From: Neisseria sicca 4320 | Lineage (GTDB): Bacteria; Pseudomonadota; Gammaproteobacteria; Burkholderiales; Neisseriaceae | Assembly: GCF_000193735.1 (NCBI RefSeq) | Contig: NZ_AEPF01000057.1 | Span: 1-25,490, forward strand | Direction: 5' to 3' | Length of the DNA: 25,490 nucleotides | Part shown: one piece after another, positions 9,709-18,369 of the stretch | Numbering within the stretch: position 1 is the first letter of the stretch | Layout of the letters: the number at the start of each line of letters is the position of its first letter | Made by a program: the position numbers and the translations under genes | The notes under the pieces: generated by a model | Database searches by the model: none | What the model saw: the letters and a program-made list of their open reading frames with translations, nothing else | Told to the model about the DNA's origin: nothing

Positions 9709-11211
9709 TTATTGCAGGGTCAAGGCAAGGAAAAGTGTATTGCCGTCGCGCTGAACCAGCAGCGGCACGTTTTTGCCCGCGCCTGCCAACGCGCTGCGGA
9801 AGCTTGATTCGTCGTTGACGCTGATTTGGCTGACGGCAAGAATTTCATCGCCGCGCTTGAGTCCGGCACGTTCCGCCACGCCACTGACGCGGGAAACAAT
9901 CAGGCGGCTTTTGCCTGCACCTTCATCGACGCGCAGGGTCAGTCCCGTATTATCGACGGTGAAGCCGTCCGCCGGATTTGCCTGCTGCGGCTGCTCGGTA
10001 GCGCGAGAAGACGTTTCGTTCTGCTCCGCCATGCTGCCGAGTTTGACTTTCACATTAATCTTCTCGCCTTTGCGCCACACTTCCAGCGTAACTTCCTTGC
10101 CTGGCAATATCGAGCCGACCATGACCGGCAAATCGCTAGACACGCGCACTTCTTCGCCGTTGACGCTGCGGACGATGTCGCCCACTTGCAATCCTGCCTG
10201 CATTGCGGGGCTGTTCGGCATCACTTTGGCAATCAACGCGCCGCTGGCTTTGTCCAAACCGAACGATTTTGCCAGATCGTAAGACACTTCCTGAATAATC
10301 ACGCCCAGCTGACCCCGCTGAACCTTGCCGCTGGTTTTCAACTGCTCGGCAACGTTCATCGCCACATCAATCGGAATCGCGAAGGAAATGCCCATAAATC
10401 CGCCGCTGCGGCTGTAAATTTGGGAGTTGATGCCGACTACCTGACCTTTCAGGTTAAACAGCGGACCGCCGGAGTTACCCGGATTGATGGCAACGTCGGT
10501 TTGAATGAAAGGCGTATAGCTTTCGTTCGGCAGGCTGCGGCCTTTTGCGGACACGATGCCTGAAGTAACGCTGTTGTCAAAGCCGAACGGCGCGCCGATA
10601 GCGGCAACCCATTCGCCCGGTTTCAAATCTTTCGGATTACCGATTTTGACGACGGGCAACTCTTCCGACGCGTCAATTTTCAACAGCGCGACATCGGATT
10701 GCGTATCCGAACCGATCAGCTTGGCGGTGTATTCGCGTTTGTCGTTGAGCAGGACTTTGATATTGCCCATTCCTGCAACAACGTGGGCATTGGTCAGGAT
10801 ATAGCCGTCTTTGCTGATGATGAAGCCGGAGCCGAAATTCAAATCATCGTCGGCAGATTCGTCTTCCGGCATATCGGGCATATTCGGAACCAGGCGTTTG
10901 AAAAACTCGTAAAACGGATCGTTGTCCGGAAACTGGCTCAAGTCCATGCCCTGCTCTTCAGACTGCCCGCTGCCTGCGGCACGTCCGGCGGGGGACGCTT
11001 GGATATTGACCACCGCCTGACCTTCGTTTTGCACCAATTGTGCGAAATCGGGCAGCAGCATACCGACGCTGCCGTCATTTTTGGAGGGTTCGATTCTCTG
11101 TACGAATTCTTCGCTTTTATTGTCGCCGCCGAAGAAGCTGCTGATTTTGTCGCAGCCGCCCAAAGCCAGCGCAGAAGCTGTTACCAAAGCAAAGTAATTG
11201 TATTTGTTCAT
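9709..11211 (-). CDS. htrA: HtrA/Do-family serine protease, predicted lipoprotein
   Basis: A periplasmic chaperone-protease that degrades misfolded envelope proteins. The start at 11211 gives MNKYNYFALVTASALALGGC, a signal peptide with lipobox LGGC (Cys20); an upstream in-frame Met at 11262 would add 17 residues and spoil it. The 500-residue protein has the trypsin-like triad His143 (TNAHVV), Asp173 (SDVALL) and Ser247 (GNSGGP), then two PDZ domains (about 290-390 and 410-495, including LQVGDIVRSVNGEEV and LKRGDEILAVSQI). A lipid anchor is unlike E. coli DegP. A promoter with TTGAAA/TAAAAT lies upstream, and a hairpin terminator downstream. Single transcription unit between nth and the antiporter gene. 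Confidence 0.93.
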   Translation of the reverse strand: MNKYNYFALVTASALALGGCDKISSFFGGDNKSEEFVQRIEPSKNDGSVGMLLPDFAQLVQNEGQAVVNIQASPAGRAAGSGQSEEQGMDLSQFPDNDPFYEFFKRLVPNMPDMPEDESADDDLNFGSGFIISKDGYILTNAHVVAGMGNIKVLLNDKREYTAKLIGSDTQSDVALLKIDASEELPVVKIGNPKDLKPGEWVAAIGAPFGFDNSVTSGIVSAKGRSLPNESYTPFIQTDVAINPGNSGGPLFNLKGQVVGINSQIYSRSGGFMGISFAIPIDVAMNVAEQLKTSGKVQRGQLGVIIQEVSYDLAKSFGLDKASGALIAKVMPNSPAMQAGLQVGDIVRSVNGEEVRVSSDLPVMVGSILPGKEVTLEVWRKGEKINVKVKLGSMAEQNETSSRATEQPQQANPADGFTVDNTGLTLRVDEGAGKSRLIVSRVSGVAERAGLKRGDEILAVSQISVNDESSFRSALAGAGKNVPLLVQRDGNTLFLALTLQ

Positions 11212-11317
11212 TTTTTCGCGCACCGCGTTTCCTTTTCCGAATAACGGATTGTGTTCTTGCATCTTAAAAACCGGGGTCGTCTGAAACTTTTATCGTTTTC
11301 CAACCCGATAAGGTCGA

Positions 11318-11345
11318 ATTTTACCTTTTGCCCGTATTTTTTCAA
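11318..11345 (-). promoter_or_regulatory. Sigma70-type promoter of htrA
   Basis: On the minus strand TTGAAA (11345-11340) and TAAAAT (11323-11318) are 16 bp apart, about 107 bp before the chosen htrA start. A near-perfect DUS (GGGTCGTCTGAA, around 11274) lies in the leader between them and the gene. I do not see a clear envelope-stress sigma motif. Confidence 0.55.
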
Positions 11346-11432
11346 GCATTTCATTTTAAATAAAAAAATGCCGTCAGAAATTTTAACCTAATGGGAAGGT
11401 TGTTTTGTTGATTGTTTACAATTTATCAACGT

Positions 11433-12065
11433 TTACATCAACTTCGCACCATACTCGCATAAATCATTAATCATACATTTCCCGCATTGCGGCTTCTGCG
11501 CTTTGCAGGTGTAGCGTCCGTGCAGAATCAGCCAATGGTGCGCATCCATCAAAAACTCTTTCGGCACAAAGCGCATCAGCTTATCTTCCACCTCGCGCAC
11601 ATCCTTGCCCGGCGCGATTTTGGTTCGGTTGGATACTCTGAAGATATGCGTATCGACCGCCATGACGGGATGACCGAACGCCGTGTTCAACACAACATTT
11701 GCCGTCTTGCGCCCTACGCCCGGCAACGATTCCAAAGCCTCGCGGTCTTCCGGCACTTCGCCGTTGTATTTTTCCAGCAGGATGCGGCAAGTCTGCATGA
11801 TGTGTTTGGACTTGGTCTTGTAAAGCCCAATGGTTTTCGTGTATTCCATCACGCCGTCCAACCCCAAATCCAGCATCGCCTGCGGCGTATTGGCAATCGG
11901 AAACAGCTTCGCCGTCGCCTTGTTCACGCCCACATCAGTCGCCTGTGCCGACAGCAAAACGGCAATCAAAAGCTCGAAGGGGGAATTGAAATGAAGCTCG
12001 GTGGTCGGATGGGGATTGGCAGCGCGGAAACGCTCGAAAATTTCTTGGCGGATCTGTTTGTTCAT
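11433..12065 (-). CDS. nth: Endonuclease III, DNA glycosylase/AP lyase
   Basis: Removes oxidised pyrimidines and nicks the resulting abasic sites in base excision repair. The 210-residue protein has the helix-hairpin-helix LPGVGRKTANVVL with catalytic Lys120, the catalytic Asp138 in AVDTHIFRV, and a [4Fe-4S] cluster motif of Cys187, Cys194, Cys197 and Cys203 (spacing 6-2-5), identical in position to the E. coli enzyme. Start ATG at 12065. It is followed by a 170-bp gap before htrA and preceded by a DUS-pair terminator that separates it from priA, so it is probably transcribed alone. Confidence 0.97.
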   Translation of the reverse strand: MNKQIRQEIFERFRAANPHPTTELHFNSPFELLIAVLLSAQATDVGVNKATAKLFPIANTPQAMLDLGLDGVMEYTKTIGLYKTKSKHIMQTCRILLEKYNGEVPEDREALESLPGVGRKTANVVLNTAFGHPVMAVDTHIFRVSNRTKIAPGKDVREVEDKLMRFVPKEFLMDAHHWLILHGRYTCKAQKPQCGKCMINDLCEYGAKLM

Positions 12066-12121
12066 GGGGATATGGGTGGGATTTGTGTGTGTCTTTATCG
12101 TTTGCCCGATTATATCGCAAA

Positions 12122-12160
12122 AGGTCGTCTGAAAACGCCAAATGCTTTTTCAGACGACCC
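12122..12160. terminator. DUS-pair terminator between priA and nth
   Basis: AGGTCGTCTGAA (12122-12133) faces TTCAGACGACCC (12149-12160; one base off the consensus). The hairpin lies 14 bp past the priA stop and would end priA transcription before nth. Confidence 0.75.
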
Positions 12161-12174
12161 CTTCCCTATCCCGC

Positions 12175-14343
12175 TTACGCTTCCTGCACATCCACATCCA
12201 CCGACCATCTGATTTTGCCGTCGCGGTTTTGCTGCAACACCTGCACCCACAAACTCACGGCGCGGTGCAAATCCTGTCGGGATGTCGATTCGAGGAAGAT
12301 TTGCGCGCGTTCGCGTTCGGCTAGGCGCACCATCAGCATGGGGGCGGCGCCGAACTGTGAGACGCTTTCGGGTAAAAGCGGGGCGAGGGTTTCTTTGGCG
12401 GCGTTGAGAAATTCCATCGCATCGGCAACGCGCGGCGCGTCGGCGCGGACAGCGGTCTGAAAACCGAAGGGCGGCATGGCGAACATTTGCCGCTCGTTCA
12501 ATTCGTTTTCGGCAAACACGGCGTAGTCCTGTGCTTTGACGGCGGAGAAGACGGGATGTTCGGGCAGTTGGGTCTGTATCAACACCTTGCCGGGTTTGTC
12601 GGCACGCCCCGCCCTGCCGGACACCTGCATCAGCTCGGCAAACAGCCTTTCCGGCGCGCGAAAGTCCGCGCTGTACAGGCTGCCGTCGGCGTTCAACACG
12701 ATAACGAGGTTGAGCCGCGCGAAATCATGGCCTTTGGCGAGCATCTGCGTACCGACCAGAATGTCGATTTCGTTGTCAGCGATGCGGCGGTACAAATCCG
12801 CCCAGTCGTTTTTGTGCGCGGTGCTGTCCCTATCGACGCGGACGACGGCGGCCTTGGGCAGGAAGGCACGCAGGGTTTCTTCGACGCGCTGCGTGCCGTG
12901 TCCGACGGCGGTCAGGTCTTGGTTGCCGCAGTCAGGGCATTTGAACGGGATGGGTTCGCGGTGGTCGCAGTGGTGGCAGCGCAGTTGGCGGGCACGTTGG
13001 TGCAACACCATTTTGGCGGAACAGTTCGGGCAGCCGAAGGTATGGCCGCAGTCGCCGCAAAACAGCGCGGGTGCGAAGCCGCGCCGGTTGAGGTACACCA
13101 GCGACATGCCGCCTGCTTCAAAGTTCTGTTTCAAAAGCTGCAAGGCTTGCGGCGAGAAGCCGTTGTCGAGTTTCAGACGGCCTACATTGAGGATGTCCAC
13201 TTGCGGCAGTTGCGCGGCGGCATGGGCGCGCTCGGTCAGTTGCAGCAGGCGGTACGCGCCGCTTTGCGCCTTGTGCCAGCTCTCCAAGCTGGGCGTGGCG
13301 CTACCCAACACGACGGGGCAGCCGCTCTGCTTCGCCCGCCACACCGCCAAATCGCGGGCGTGGTAGCGCAATTCGTTGTCTTGTTTGAACGAGCCGTCGT
13401 GTTCCTCATCGACCACAATCAGCCCGACATCATCCATCGGCGTGAACACCGCCAGCCGCGTGCCGATGACCAGCTTCGCCTGCCCCAACATCGCGCGCAG
13501 ATAATCCTGCGTGCGCCTGCCTGCCGCCATCTGGCTGTGCAACACGGCGGTCGGTACGTCGGCAAAACGGTTTTCCACCCGCTTCAAAAGCTGCGGCGTG
13601 AGGTTGATTTCGGGCAACAAAAACAACACCTGCCGCCCCTGCGCCAACACTTTCGCCATCGCATCGAAATAAACTTCAGTCTTGCCGCTGCCGGTGATGC
13701 CGTACAGTAGAAACGGTTGAAAACTGCCGAAGGTCGTCTGAATTTCATCGGAAGCCTTCTGCTGGTTGGCGTTGAGCTGAAATTCAGACGACCTCAATAC
13801 AGGTTTCGCCGCTTCCGTCGTTTCAATCCAACCCTGTTCCGCCCAATCTTCGATTAATTTCGCCGCCTGCGCGTTTACCTGCTTCAACGCCGCCATCGTC
13901 ATTCCGCCCGACAGCAACGCGTCCCACAGAGCCGCTTTTTTGTTGAACCGCGCCGGCGGCGGCGTTTGCGCCCTGCCCGCTTCGTTCAGCGCGTAAAACA
14001 ACGGCGGCTGCGGCATTTCCACCGCGCGCGTTTCCTTCAAACCCTGCGGCAGCGCGGCAAACACCGCCTGCCCCGTCGGATAGTGGTAATAACGCGACGT
14101 AAACGAGAGCAAATCACGCCAGCTTTCGGGCAGCGGCGGCTCGTCCGAAAAGGTCGTCTGAATACTCAAAATCCGCGCCGCATCCATATCCGGCGCAATA
14201 TCCGTTTCCCACACAATCCCGACCACGGTCTTGTTGCGGAAAGGCACAAGCACCCGCATTCCCTGCGGCAGCGGCTCGGAATGGGAATAAGTCAAAAGGC
14301 CGTCTGAAAGCGGCACGTTTACGGCGATACGGTGGTAGATCAT
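12175..14343 (-). CDS. priA: Primosomal replication restart helicase PriA
   Basis: A 3'-5' DNA helicase that reloads the replisome at stalled or recombinational forks. With the ATG at 14343 (MIYHRIAVNVPLSDG) it has 722 residues. A TTG four codons upstream is unnecessary. Visible parts are the N-terminal DNA-binding domain, Walker A YGITGSGKTEVYFDA (about 218), the DEEH box in LIVVDEEHDGSFKQ, and zinc-binding cysteines in CGDCGHTFGCPNC then CHHCDHREPIPFKCPDCG (about 430-475), followed by helicase motifs V/VI (VGTQMLAKGHDF, QVSGRAGRAD). Five DUS-type words lie in the gene: three of the local dialect (13731, 13783, 14151) and two AGGCCGTCTGAA (13172, 14297), suggesting mosaic ancestry. It is divergent from dsbC. 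Confidence 0.96.
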   Translation of the reverse strand: MIYHRIAVNVPLSDGLLTYSHSEPLPQGMRVLVPFRNKTVVGIVWETDIAPDMDAARILSIQTTFSDEPPLPESWRDLLSFTSRYYHYPTGQAVFAALPQGLKETRAVEMPQPPLFYALNEAGRAQTPPPARFNKKAALWDALLSGGMTMAALKQVNAQAAKLIEDWAEQGWIETTEAAKPVLRSSEFQLNANQQKASDEIQTTFGSFQPFLLYGITGSGKTEVYFDAMAKVLAQGRQVLFLLPEINLTPQLLKRVENRFADVPTAVLHSQMAAGRRTQDYLRAMLGQAKLVIGTRLAVFTPMDDVGLIVVDEEHDGSFKQDNELRYHARDLAVWRAKQSGCPVVLGSATPSLESWHKAQSGAYRLLQLTERAHAAAQLPQVDILNVGRLKLDNGFSPQALQLLKQNFEAGGMSLVYLNRRGFAPALFCGDCGHTFGCPNCSAKMVLHQRARQLRCHHCDHREPIPFKCPDCGNQDLTAVGHGTQRVEETLRAFLPKAAVVRVDRDSTAHKNDWADLYRRIADNEIDILVGTQMLAKGHDFARLNLVIVLNADGSLYSADFRAPERLFAELMQVSGRAGRADKPGKVLIQTQLPEHPVFSAVKAQDYAVFAENELNERQMFAMPPFGFQTAVRADAPRVADAMEFLNAAKETLAPLLPESVSQFGAAPMLMVRLAERERAQIFLESTSRQDLHRAVSLWVQVLQQNRDGKIRWSVDVDVQEA

Positions 14344-14440
14344 ACAGGCAAGCAAATCATTTTTTTGCGTATTTTAACAGCCGAAAGCTATTTTCAGACG
14401 ATAAATTGAGCCTCAATACAATGCAGGCATGACAGAGGTT

Positions 14441-14449
14441 TGATACAAT
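14441..14449 (+). promoter_or_regulatory. Extended -10 promoter of dsbC
   Basis: TGATACAAT is a good extended -10 (TG-N-TACAAT) with no strong -35 needed. It lies 33 bp upstream of the dsbC ATG at 14482, giving a short leader. A TTGACA at 14459-14464 is too close to the following TATACT to be a promoter pair. Confidence 0.5.
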
Positions 14450-14481
14450 GGAGTTTTCTTGACACACGCTTATACTTAAAA

Positions 14482-15270
14482 ATGAAAACCAAATTAATCA
14501 AAATCTTAGCTCCTATCGCTCTGATCTCTCTGACCGCATGCGGACAAACCCCCGTTACACAGGCAAATGCAGCGCCCTCTTCAGCCGCCGCCAAGCCTGT
14601 ACAAGGCAAAGTCGGCGACGCCTTAAAAGCCCGCCTCGAAAAAATTTACGAATCCCAAGGGCTGAAAGTCATCAGCGTCAGCGAAACCCCTATTCAAGGC
14701 ATTTATGAAGTCGTTGTCAGCGGCAAACAAATCATTTACACCGATGCCAAAGGCGACTATATGTTCGTCGGCGACCTCATCGACGTCAACACGCGCAAAA
14801 GCCTGACCGACGAACGCGCCGCCGATTTGAACAAAATCGACTTCGCCACCCTGCCTTTCGACAAAGCCATCAAAGAAGTGCGCGGCAACGGCAAGCTGAA
14901 AGTCGCCGTCTTCTCCGACCCCGACTGCCCGTACTGCAAACGCTTGGAACACGAGTTTGAAAAAATGACCGACATCACGATTTACAACTTCATGATGCCG
15001 ATTCCAAGCCTGCACCCCGATGCCGCGCGTAAAGCCGAAATTTTGTGGTGTCAGCCCAACCCAACCCAAGCCTGGACCGACTGGATGCGCAAAGGCAAAT
15101 TCCCGAGCGGCAAAACCAATTGCGACAACCCCGTTGCCGAAACCACTTCTCTAGGCGAACAATTCGGCTTCAACGGCACGCCGACCCTCGTTTTCCCGAA
15201 CGGTCGCAGCCAAAGCGGATACAGCCCCATGCCGCACCTCAAAGAAATTATCGAGAAAAACCAGAAATAA
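14482..15270 (+). CDS. dsbC: DsbC-type disulfide isomerase, predicted lipoprotein
   Basis: A periplasmic thioredoxin-fold protein that reshuffles wrong disulfides, kept reduced by DsbD. The start at 14482 gives MKTKLIKILA and a lipobox LTAC (Cys20), so it is probably membrane-anchored, unlike E. coli DsbC. An in-frame upstream extension of 14 codons is rejected because it precedes the signal peptide and contains the promoter. Residues about 40-110 form the dimerisation domain. The active site CPYC is at 149-152, the cis-proline loop is in GTPTLVF, and a second cysteine pair (WCQPN, TNCDNP) may be structural. The mature protein is 243 residues. No strong ribosome site is visible. Divergent from priA and closed by a DUS hairpin. 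Confidence 0.93.
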   Translation: MKTKLIKILAPIALISLTACGQTPVTQANAAPSSAAAKPVQGKVGDALKARLEKIYESQGLKVISVSETPIQGIYEVVVSGKQIIYTDAKGDYMFVGDLIDVNTRKSLTDERAADLNKIDFATLPFDKAIKEVRGNGKLKVAVFSDPDCPYCKRLEHEFEKMTDITIYNFMMPIPSLHPDAARKAEILWCQPNPTQAWTDWMRKGKFPSGKTNCDNPVAETTSLGEQFGFNGTPTLVFPNGRSQSGYSPMPHLKEIIEKNQK

Positions 15271-15290
15271 GGTTGCCTCCCCTACGACAA

Positions 15291-15331
15291 AGGTCGTCTG
15301 AAAACCCCTACATAAGGTTTTCAGACGACCT
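15291..15331. terminator. DUS-pair terminator between dsbC and corC
   Basis: AGGTCGTCTGAA (15291-15302) and its reverse complement (15320-15331) form a hairpin extended by AAA/TTT, 20 bp after the dsbC stop and between two convergent units. Confidence 0.85.
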
Positions 15332-15370
15332 TTGTCTTTGATTATCGGTTTGTTTATCGGACGAATCCCG

Positions 15371-16195
15371 TTATTTGACCTTAGTCGCCATCAGCGTATG
15401 CAACCGGCGGTTATCAGCGCGGGCGACGGTGAACTGCAAGCCGCCGATCACGACTTTTTCGCCGCGCACGGGCAAGTGTCCCAATTCCTGAATGACCAGC
15501 CCGCCGATGCTGTCGGCTTCTTCGCTGCTGTAATCCGTACCGAAAAAGGCGTTGATGTCTTCGATTTCGGTTACGGCGTTGATACGCCAGCGCTCGGTGG
15601 AAACGGCGTGGATATTGTCCGCGCTTTCGTCTTCGTCAAACTCGTCTTCGATGTCGCCAACGATTTGTTCGATGATGTCTTCAAAGGTTACCAAACCTGA
15701 TGTGCCGCCGTATTCGTCGATGACGATTGCCATGTGGTTGCGCTGCTCGCGAAATTCTTTCAAAAGCGCATTCAGCGATTTGCCTTCGGGTACGAAAACG
15801 GCAGGACGAAGGATGGATTTGAGATTGAACTGCTCGGGATTGAACATGAATTTGAGCAGGTCTTTGGCGTGCAGGATGCCGAGGACTTCGTCTTTGTCTT
15901 CGCCGATGACGGGGAAGCGGGAATGGGCGGTTTCGATGACGTAGGCGGTGATGCGCTCGATGCTGTCGTTTTCTTTCAAAACGTTCATATGGCTGCGGGT
16001 AATCATGGCATCGCGCACTTCCAAGTCGGAAAAGTCGAGGACTTTTTCCAGCCGCAAAAGTGTATCCGCGTCAAACACTTCCTGCTCGTGCGCCTGCCGC
16101 AGCAGGCTGAGTACGTCTTCGGCGGAATCAGGCTCGCCGGCAATTCGGGAAATCAAACGTTCGAAAAATGTCGGTTTCGACCGGGTGTCGTCCAT
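15371..16195 (-). CDS. corC: CorC/YbeX-family CBS-domain protein
   Basis: A cytoplasmic 274-residue protein without membrane segments. A CBS pair spans about residues 60-190 (VRDAMITRSHMNVL; VIDEYGGTSGLVTFEDIIEQIVGDIEDE), and the CorC/HlyC domain fills about 200-270. Family members are linked to magnesium and cobalt efflux or resistance, and the ybeX homologue is linked to ribosome metabolism; the exact biochemical role is unsettled. The ATG at 16195 lies one base past the ybeY stop, so the two are almost certainly translated from one message. It shares domains with the C-terminal half of the TerC-like protein at 4580. The gene ends at the DUS hairpin shared with dsbC. Confidence 0.9.
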   Translation of the reverse strand: MDDTRSKPTFFERLISRIAGEPDSAEDVLSLLRQAHEQEVFDADTLLRLEKVLDFSDLEVRDAMITRSHMNVLKENDSIERITAYVIETAHSRFPVIGEDKDEVLGILHAKDLLKFMFNPEQFNLKSILRPAVFVPEGKSLNALLKEFREQRNHMAIVIDEYGGTSGLVTFEDIIEQIVGDIEDEFDEDESADNIHAVSTERWRINAVTEIEDINAFFGTDYSSEEADSIGGLVIQELGHLPVRGEKVVIGGLQFTVARADNRRLHTLMATKVK

Positions 16196-16196
16196 T

Positions 16197-16712
16197 TCAG
16201 TATTCGTCCTCTTGGTAGGGGTTGGGATAACCTGCCGCCTGCATCAGGCGGATTTCGAGTGCCTCCATTTCTTCGGCCTCGGTCTCTTCGATGTGATCGT
16301 AGCCCATCAGGTGCAATGTGCCGTGCATGGTCAGGTGGGCAAAGTGCTGCTCGGCGGTTTTGCCCTGCTCGGCTGCTTCTTTTAAGACGACTTGCGGGCA
16401 GATGATCAAATCGCCGCAGAGGTCGTCTAAAACTTGATCGGGCAGAATTTCGCCTTCGTTCAAGGCAAAACTCAACACATTGGTGGCGTAGTCTTTGCCG
16501 CGGTAATCGCGGTTGTAGGCGCGGGCTTCTTCTTCGTCCAGAAGAATCAGGCTGATGTCGGCGCGGCGGTATTCGCTTTTCAACGCCGCCCATGCCCAGC
16601 GGTAGAAATCGCGTTCGCTCGGAAGGTCGGCGGCGGTTGAGGCGTTTTCAAAATTCAGGCAGAAACGTTGCTGCTGCAACGATAAGAAAGGATATTTTTT
16701 GGCGCGCTTCAT
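16197..16712 (-). CDS. ybeY: Endoribonuclease YbeY
   Basis: A zinc-dependent RNase needed for 16S rRNA 3'-end maturation and 70S ribosome quality control. The 171-residue protein carries the metal motif HGTLHLMGYDH (His130, His134, His140) and the conserved NVLSF segment (about 78-82). The N-terminus is slightly longer than in E. coli. It is the first gene of a ybeY-corC pair; the usual upstream phoH/ybeZ is absent, as the next region holds a divergent lipoprotein gene. A near-DUS (AGGTCGTCTAAA, 16420-16431) lies within it. The start at 16712 is the first ATG after an upstream stop. Confidence 0.94.
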   Translation of the reverse strand: MKRAKKYPFLSLQQQRFCLNFENASTAADLPSERDFYRWAWAALKSEYRRADISLILLDEEEARAYNRDYRGKDYATNVLSFALNEGEILPDQVLDDLCGDLIICPQVVLKEAAEQGKTAEQHFAHLTMHGTLHLMGYDHIEETEAEEMEALEIRLMQAAGYPNPYQEDEY

Positions 16713-16797
16713 GCTGTAAGGCTGTTGGGTTTAAAATGTTTTTAGAGAATAAGTTTTATTTTACGGCAGTATGCACTACTATCATGCCAGTACACAT

Positions 16798-16803
16798 TAT
16801 AAT
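16798..16803 (+). promoter_or_regulatory. Probable -10 box for the lipoprotein gene
   Basis: A perfect TATAAT lies in the 174-bp gap between ybeY and the lipoprotein gene, 83 bp before the latter's ATG. No good -35 stands 16-18 bp upstream, so the call rests on the -10 alone. Nothing else is recognised in this gap. Confidence 0.3.
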
Positions 16804-16886
16804 TTATTTCGTTGCAACAGATATAGTGCAACGGCTTCCCCGACAGCTTCGCAGCGGAATACCTTTATCAACCACGGTAATTGCAA

Positions 16887-17264
16887 ATGAACAAATTTCT
16901 TTTCCCCATACTGATTGCCCTGACCGCCTGCTCCCCGCAAAACAAAATCGAAACGTCGGCTGCCCGACCGACGGAAGCGACGGCAGAAAAAAACAGCGGC
17001 GATACGGTCAAAATGACTGGGACAGTCCATTATTCGCTCGAACAGGCTGAATTTACTGCCAATGGTAAAACCTATTTCCTCAACGGCGGCGAAAACCTGA
17101 TGGACCAAGTAGAAAAGAACCGCCTGAGTTCCGGCTCATATAACGTTACCCTGAACAATGTCTGCATTCAGGGGAAAGTATTGACCAAAGAACAAAACCA
17201 AGGCAACGGATTCGGGCCCTTGGGCAAGTACAGTCAGGCGGTTACCGTAGAAAGTTTGTGTTAG
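16887..17264 (+). CDS. Small hypothetical lipoprotein
   Basis: A 125-residue predicted lipoprotein: MNKFLFPILIALTACSPQ gives a signal peptide with lipobox LTAC (Cys15). A TTG two codons upstream also keeps the frame open, but the ATG at 16887 fits the signal peptide better. After a short Thr/Ala/Glu-rich linker (about 20-40) the mature part looks like a compact beta-rich domain with a conserved-looking pair of cysteines (VCIQG near 94 and the C-terminal Cys125), which may form a disulfide. I do not recognise the family. It lies 46 bp before hemC on the same strand and may be co-transcribed with it, with no evident functional link. Confidence 0.8.
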   Translation: MNKFLFPILIALTACSPQNKIETSAARPTEATAEKNSGDTVKMTGTVHYSLEQAEFTANGKTYFLNGGENLMDQVEKNRLSSGSYNVTLNNVCIQGKVLTKEQNQGNGFGPLGKYSQAVTVESLC

Positions 17265-17310
17265 ACTGTCAAACTTCCCGCCTCATGAATTAGAAAATCA
17301 GAAACTGCAA

Positions 17311-18249
17311 ATGAACCCGAAAAAACTTGTTATCGCCAGCCGTGAAAGCCTGCTTGCCATGTGGCAGGCAAAACATATCCAAGGTCGTCTGAAAACCCTG
17401 TATCCCGACTGCGAAGTCGAAATCTTGGGCATGACCACGCGCGGCGACCAGATTTTGGACAAAACCCTGTCGAAAATCGGCGGCAAAGGCCTGTTTATCA
17501 AAGAGTTGGAACAAGCCTTGCAAGACGGCCGCGCCGATTTGGCAGTGCATTCGATTAAAGACGTGCCGATGGATTTGCCCGAAGGCTTCGCCCTTGCCGC
17601 CATCGGCGAGCGCGCCAATCCGTTTGACGCATTCGTATCCAACCAATACGCGCGTTTGGAAGAAATGCCCAAAGGCGCGATTGTCGGCACATCCAGCCTG
17701 CGCCGCGAAGCCCAGTTGCGCGCCCGCTATCCGCACTTAGTCATCAAGCCCCTGCGCGGCAACGTACAAACCCGCCTGTCCAAACTCGACAACGGCGAAT
17801 ACGATGCCATCATCCTCGCCACCGCTGGATTGCAGCGTTTGGAACTGGACGAACGCATCCGCCTGATTCTCTCCGAAGCCGACAGCCTGCCTGCCGCAGG
17901 ACAAGGCGCGTTGGGCATCGAAATCGCCGCACACCGCACCGACCTTCTCGACGTCTTGAAACCCTTAAACCACGACACAACACACGCCTGTGTGACCGCC
18001 GAACGCGCCCTTGCCCGCGCTTTGGGCGGAAGCTGCCAAGTCCCGCTTGCCGCGTATTGCACCGAAGAAGACGGCCTGCTCACCCTGCGCGGACTGGTCG
18101 GACACCCCGACGGCTCAGTAATTTTGCAGGCGCACGCGCAAGCCCCCGCCGCCTACGCCGACGCGCTCGGACGCGCGGTCGCCAAAAAGCTGGCGGACGA
18201 CGGCGCGCAGGAATTGATTGAAGCCGTATTGAAAGAACAAGCTGAATAA
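17311..18249 (+). CDS. hemC: Porphobilinogen deaminase (hydroxymethylbilane synthase)
   Basis: Condenses four porphobilinogens into hydroxymethylbilane in haem synthesis, in the cytoplasm. The 312-residue protein has normal length. Visible motifs are IASRESLLAMWQA at the N-terminus, GGKGLFIKELEQAL, the catalytic-Asp region AVHSIKDVPMDLP (about 78-90), the Arg-rich GTSSLRREAQL, and GGSCQVPLAAY (about 237-247), whose Cys carries the dipyrromethane cofactor. An exact DUS at 17382-17393 is part of the coding sequence and encodes Gly-Arg-Leu-Lys. The ATG at 17311 has no strong ribosome site. hemD is not adjacent. A DUS hairpin terminator follows the stop. Confidence 0.96.
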   Translation: MNPKKLVIASRESLLAMWQAKHIQGRLKTLYPDCEVEILGMTTRGDQILDKTLSKIGGKGLFIKELEQALQDGRADLAVHSIKDVPMDLPEGFALAAIGERANPFDAFVSNQYARLEEMPKGAIVGTSSLRREAQLRARYPHLVIKPLRGNVQTRLSKLDNGEYDAIILATAGLQRLELDERIRLILSEADSLPAAGQGALGIEIAAHRTDLLDVLKPLNHDTTHACVTAERALARALGGSCQVPLAAYCTEEDGLLTLRGLVGHPDGSVILQAHAQAPAAYADALGRAVAKKLADDGAQELIEAVLKEQAE

Positions 18250-18266
18250 AATCGGTTCGTAAGAAA

Positions 18267-18294
18267 AGGTCGTCTGAAAAGCTTCAGACGACCT
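18267..18294 (+). terminator. DUS-pair terminator after hemC
   Basis: AGGTCGTCTGAA (18267-18278) and its reverse complement (18283-18294) are only 4 nt apart, with AAA/TTT extensions, making a tight hairpin 17 bp after the hemC stop. Confidence 0.9.
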
Positions 18295-18369
18295 TTTGCC
18301 ATTTGCCGCCAAACTTGAAAGACGGCGCAAATAAGCGCAAAATGTTAACAAGTTAACCTACGAATCCTA

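Noticed and set aside
12487..13710. 407-codon plus-strand frame opposite priA
   Set aside because: Its composition is that of an antisense shadow and priA has all helicase motifs on the other strand.
14459..14476. TTGACA followed by TATACT before dsbC
   Set aside because: The two boxes are only 6 bp apart, too close for a sigma70 promoter; the extended -10 upstream is preferred.
16798..16860. Correia-type end near TATAGTG at 16819
   Set aside because: Only the first few bases resemble a Correia end and no partner inverted repeat is present.
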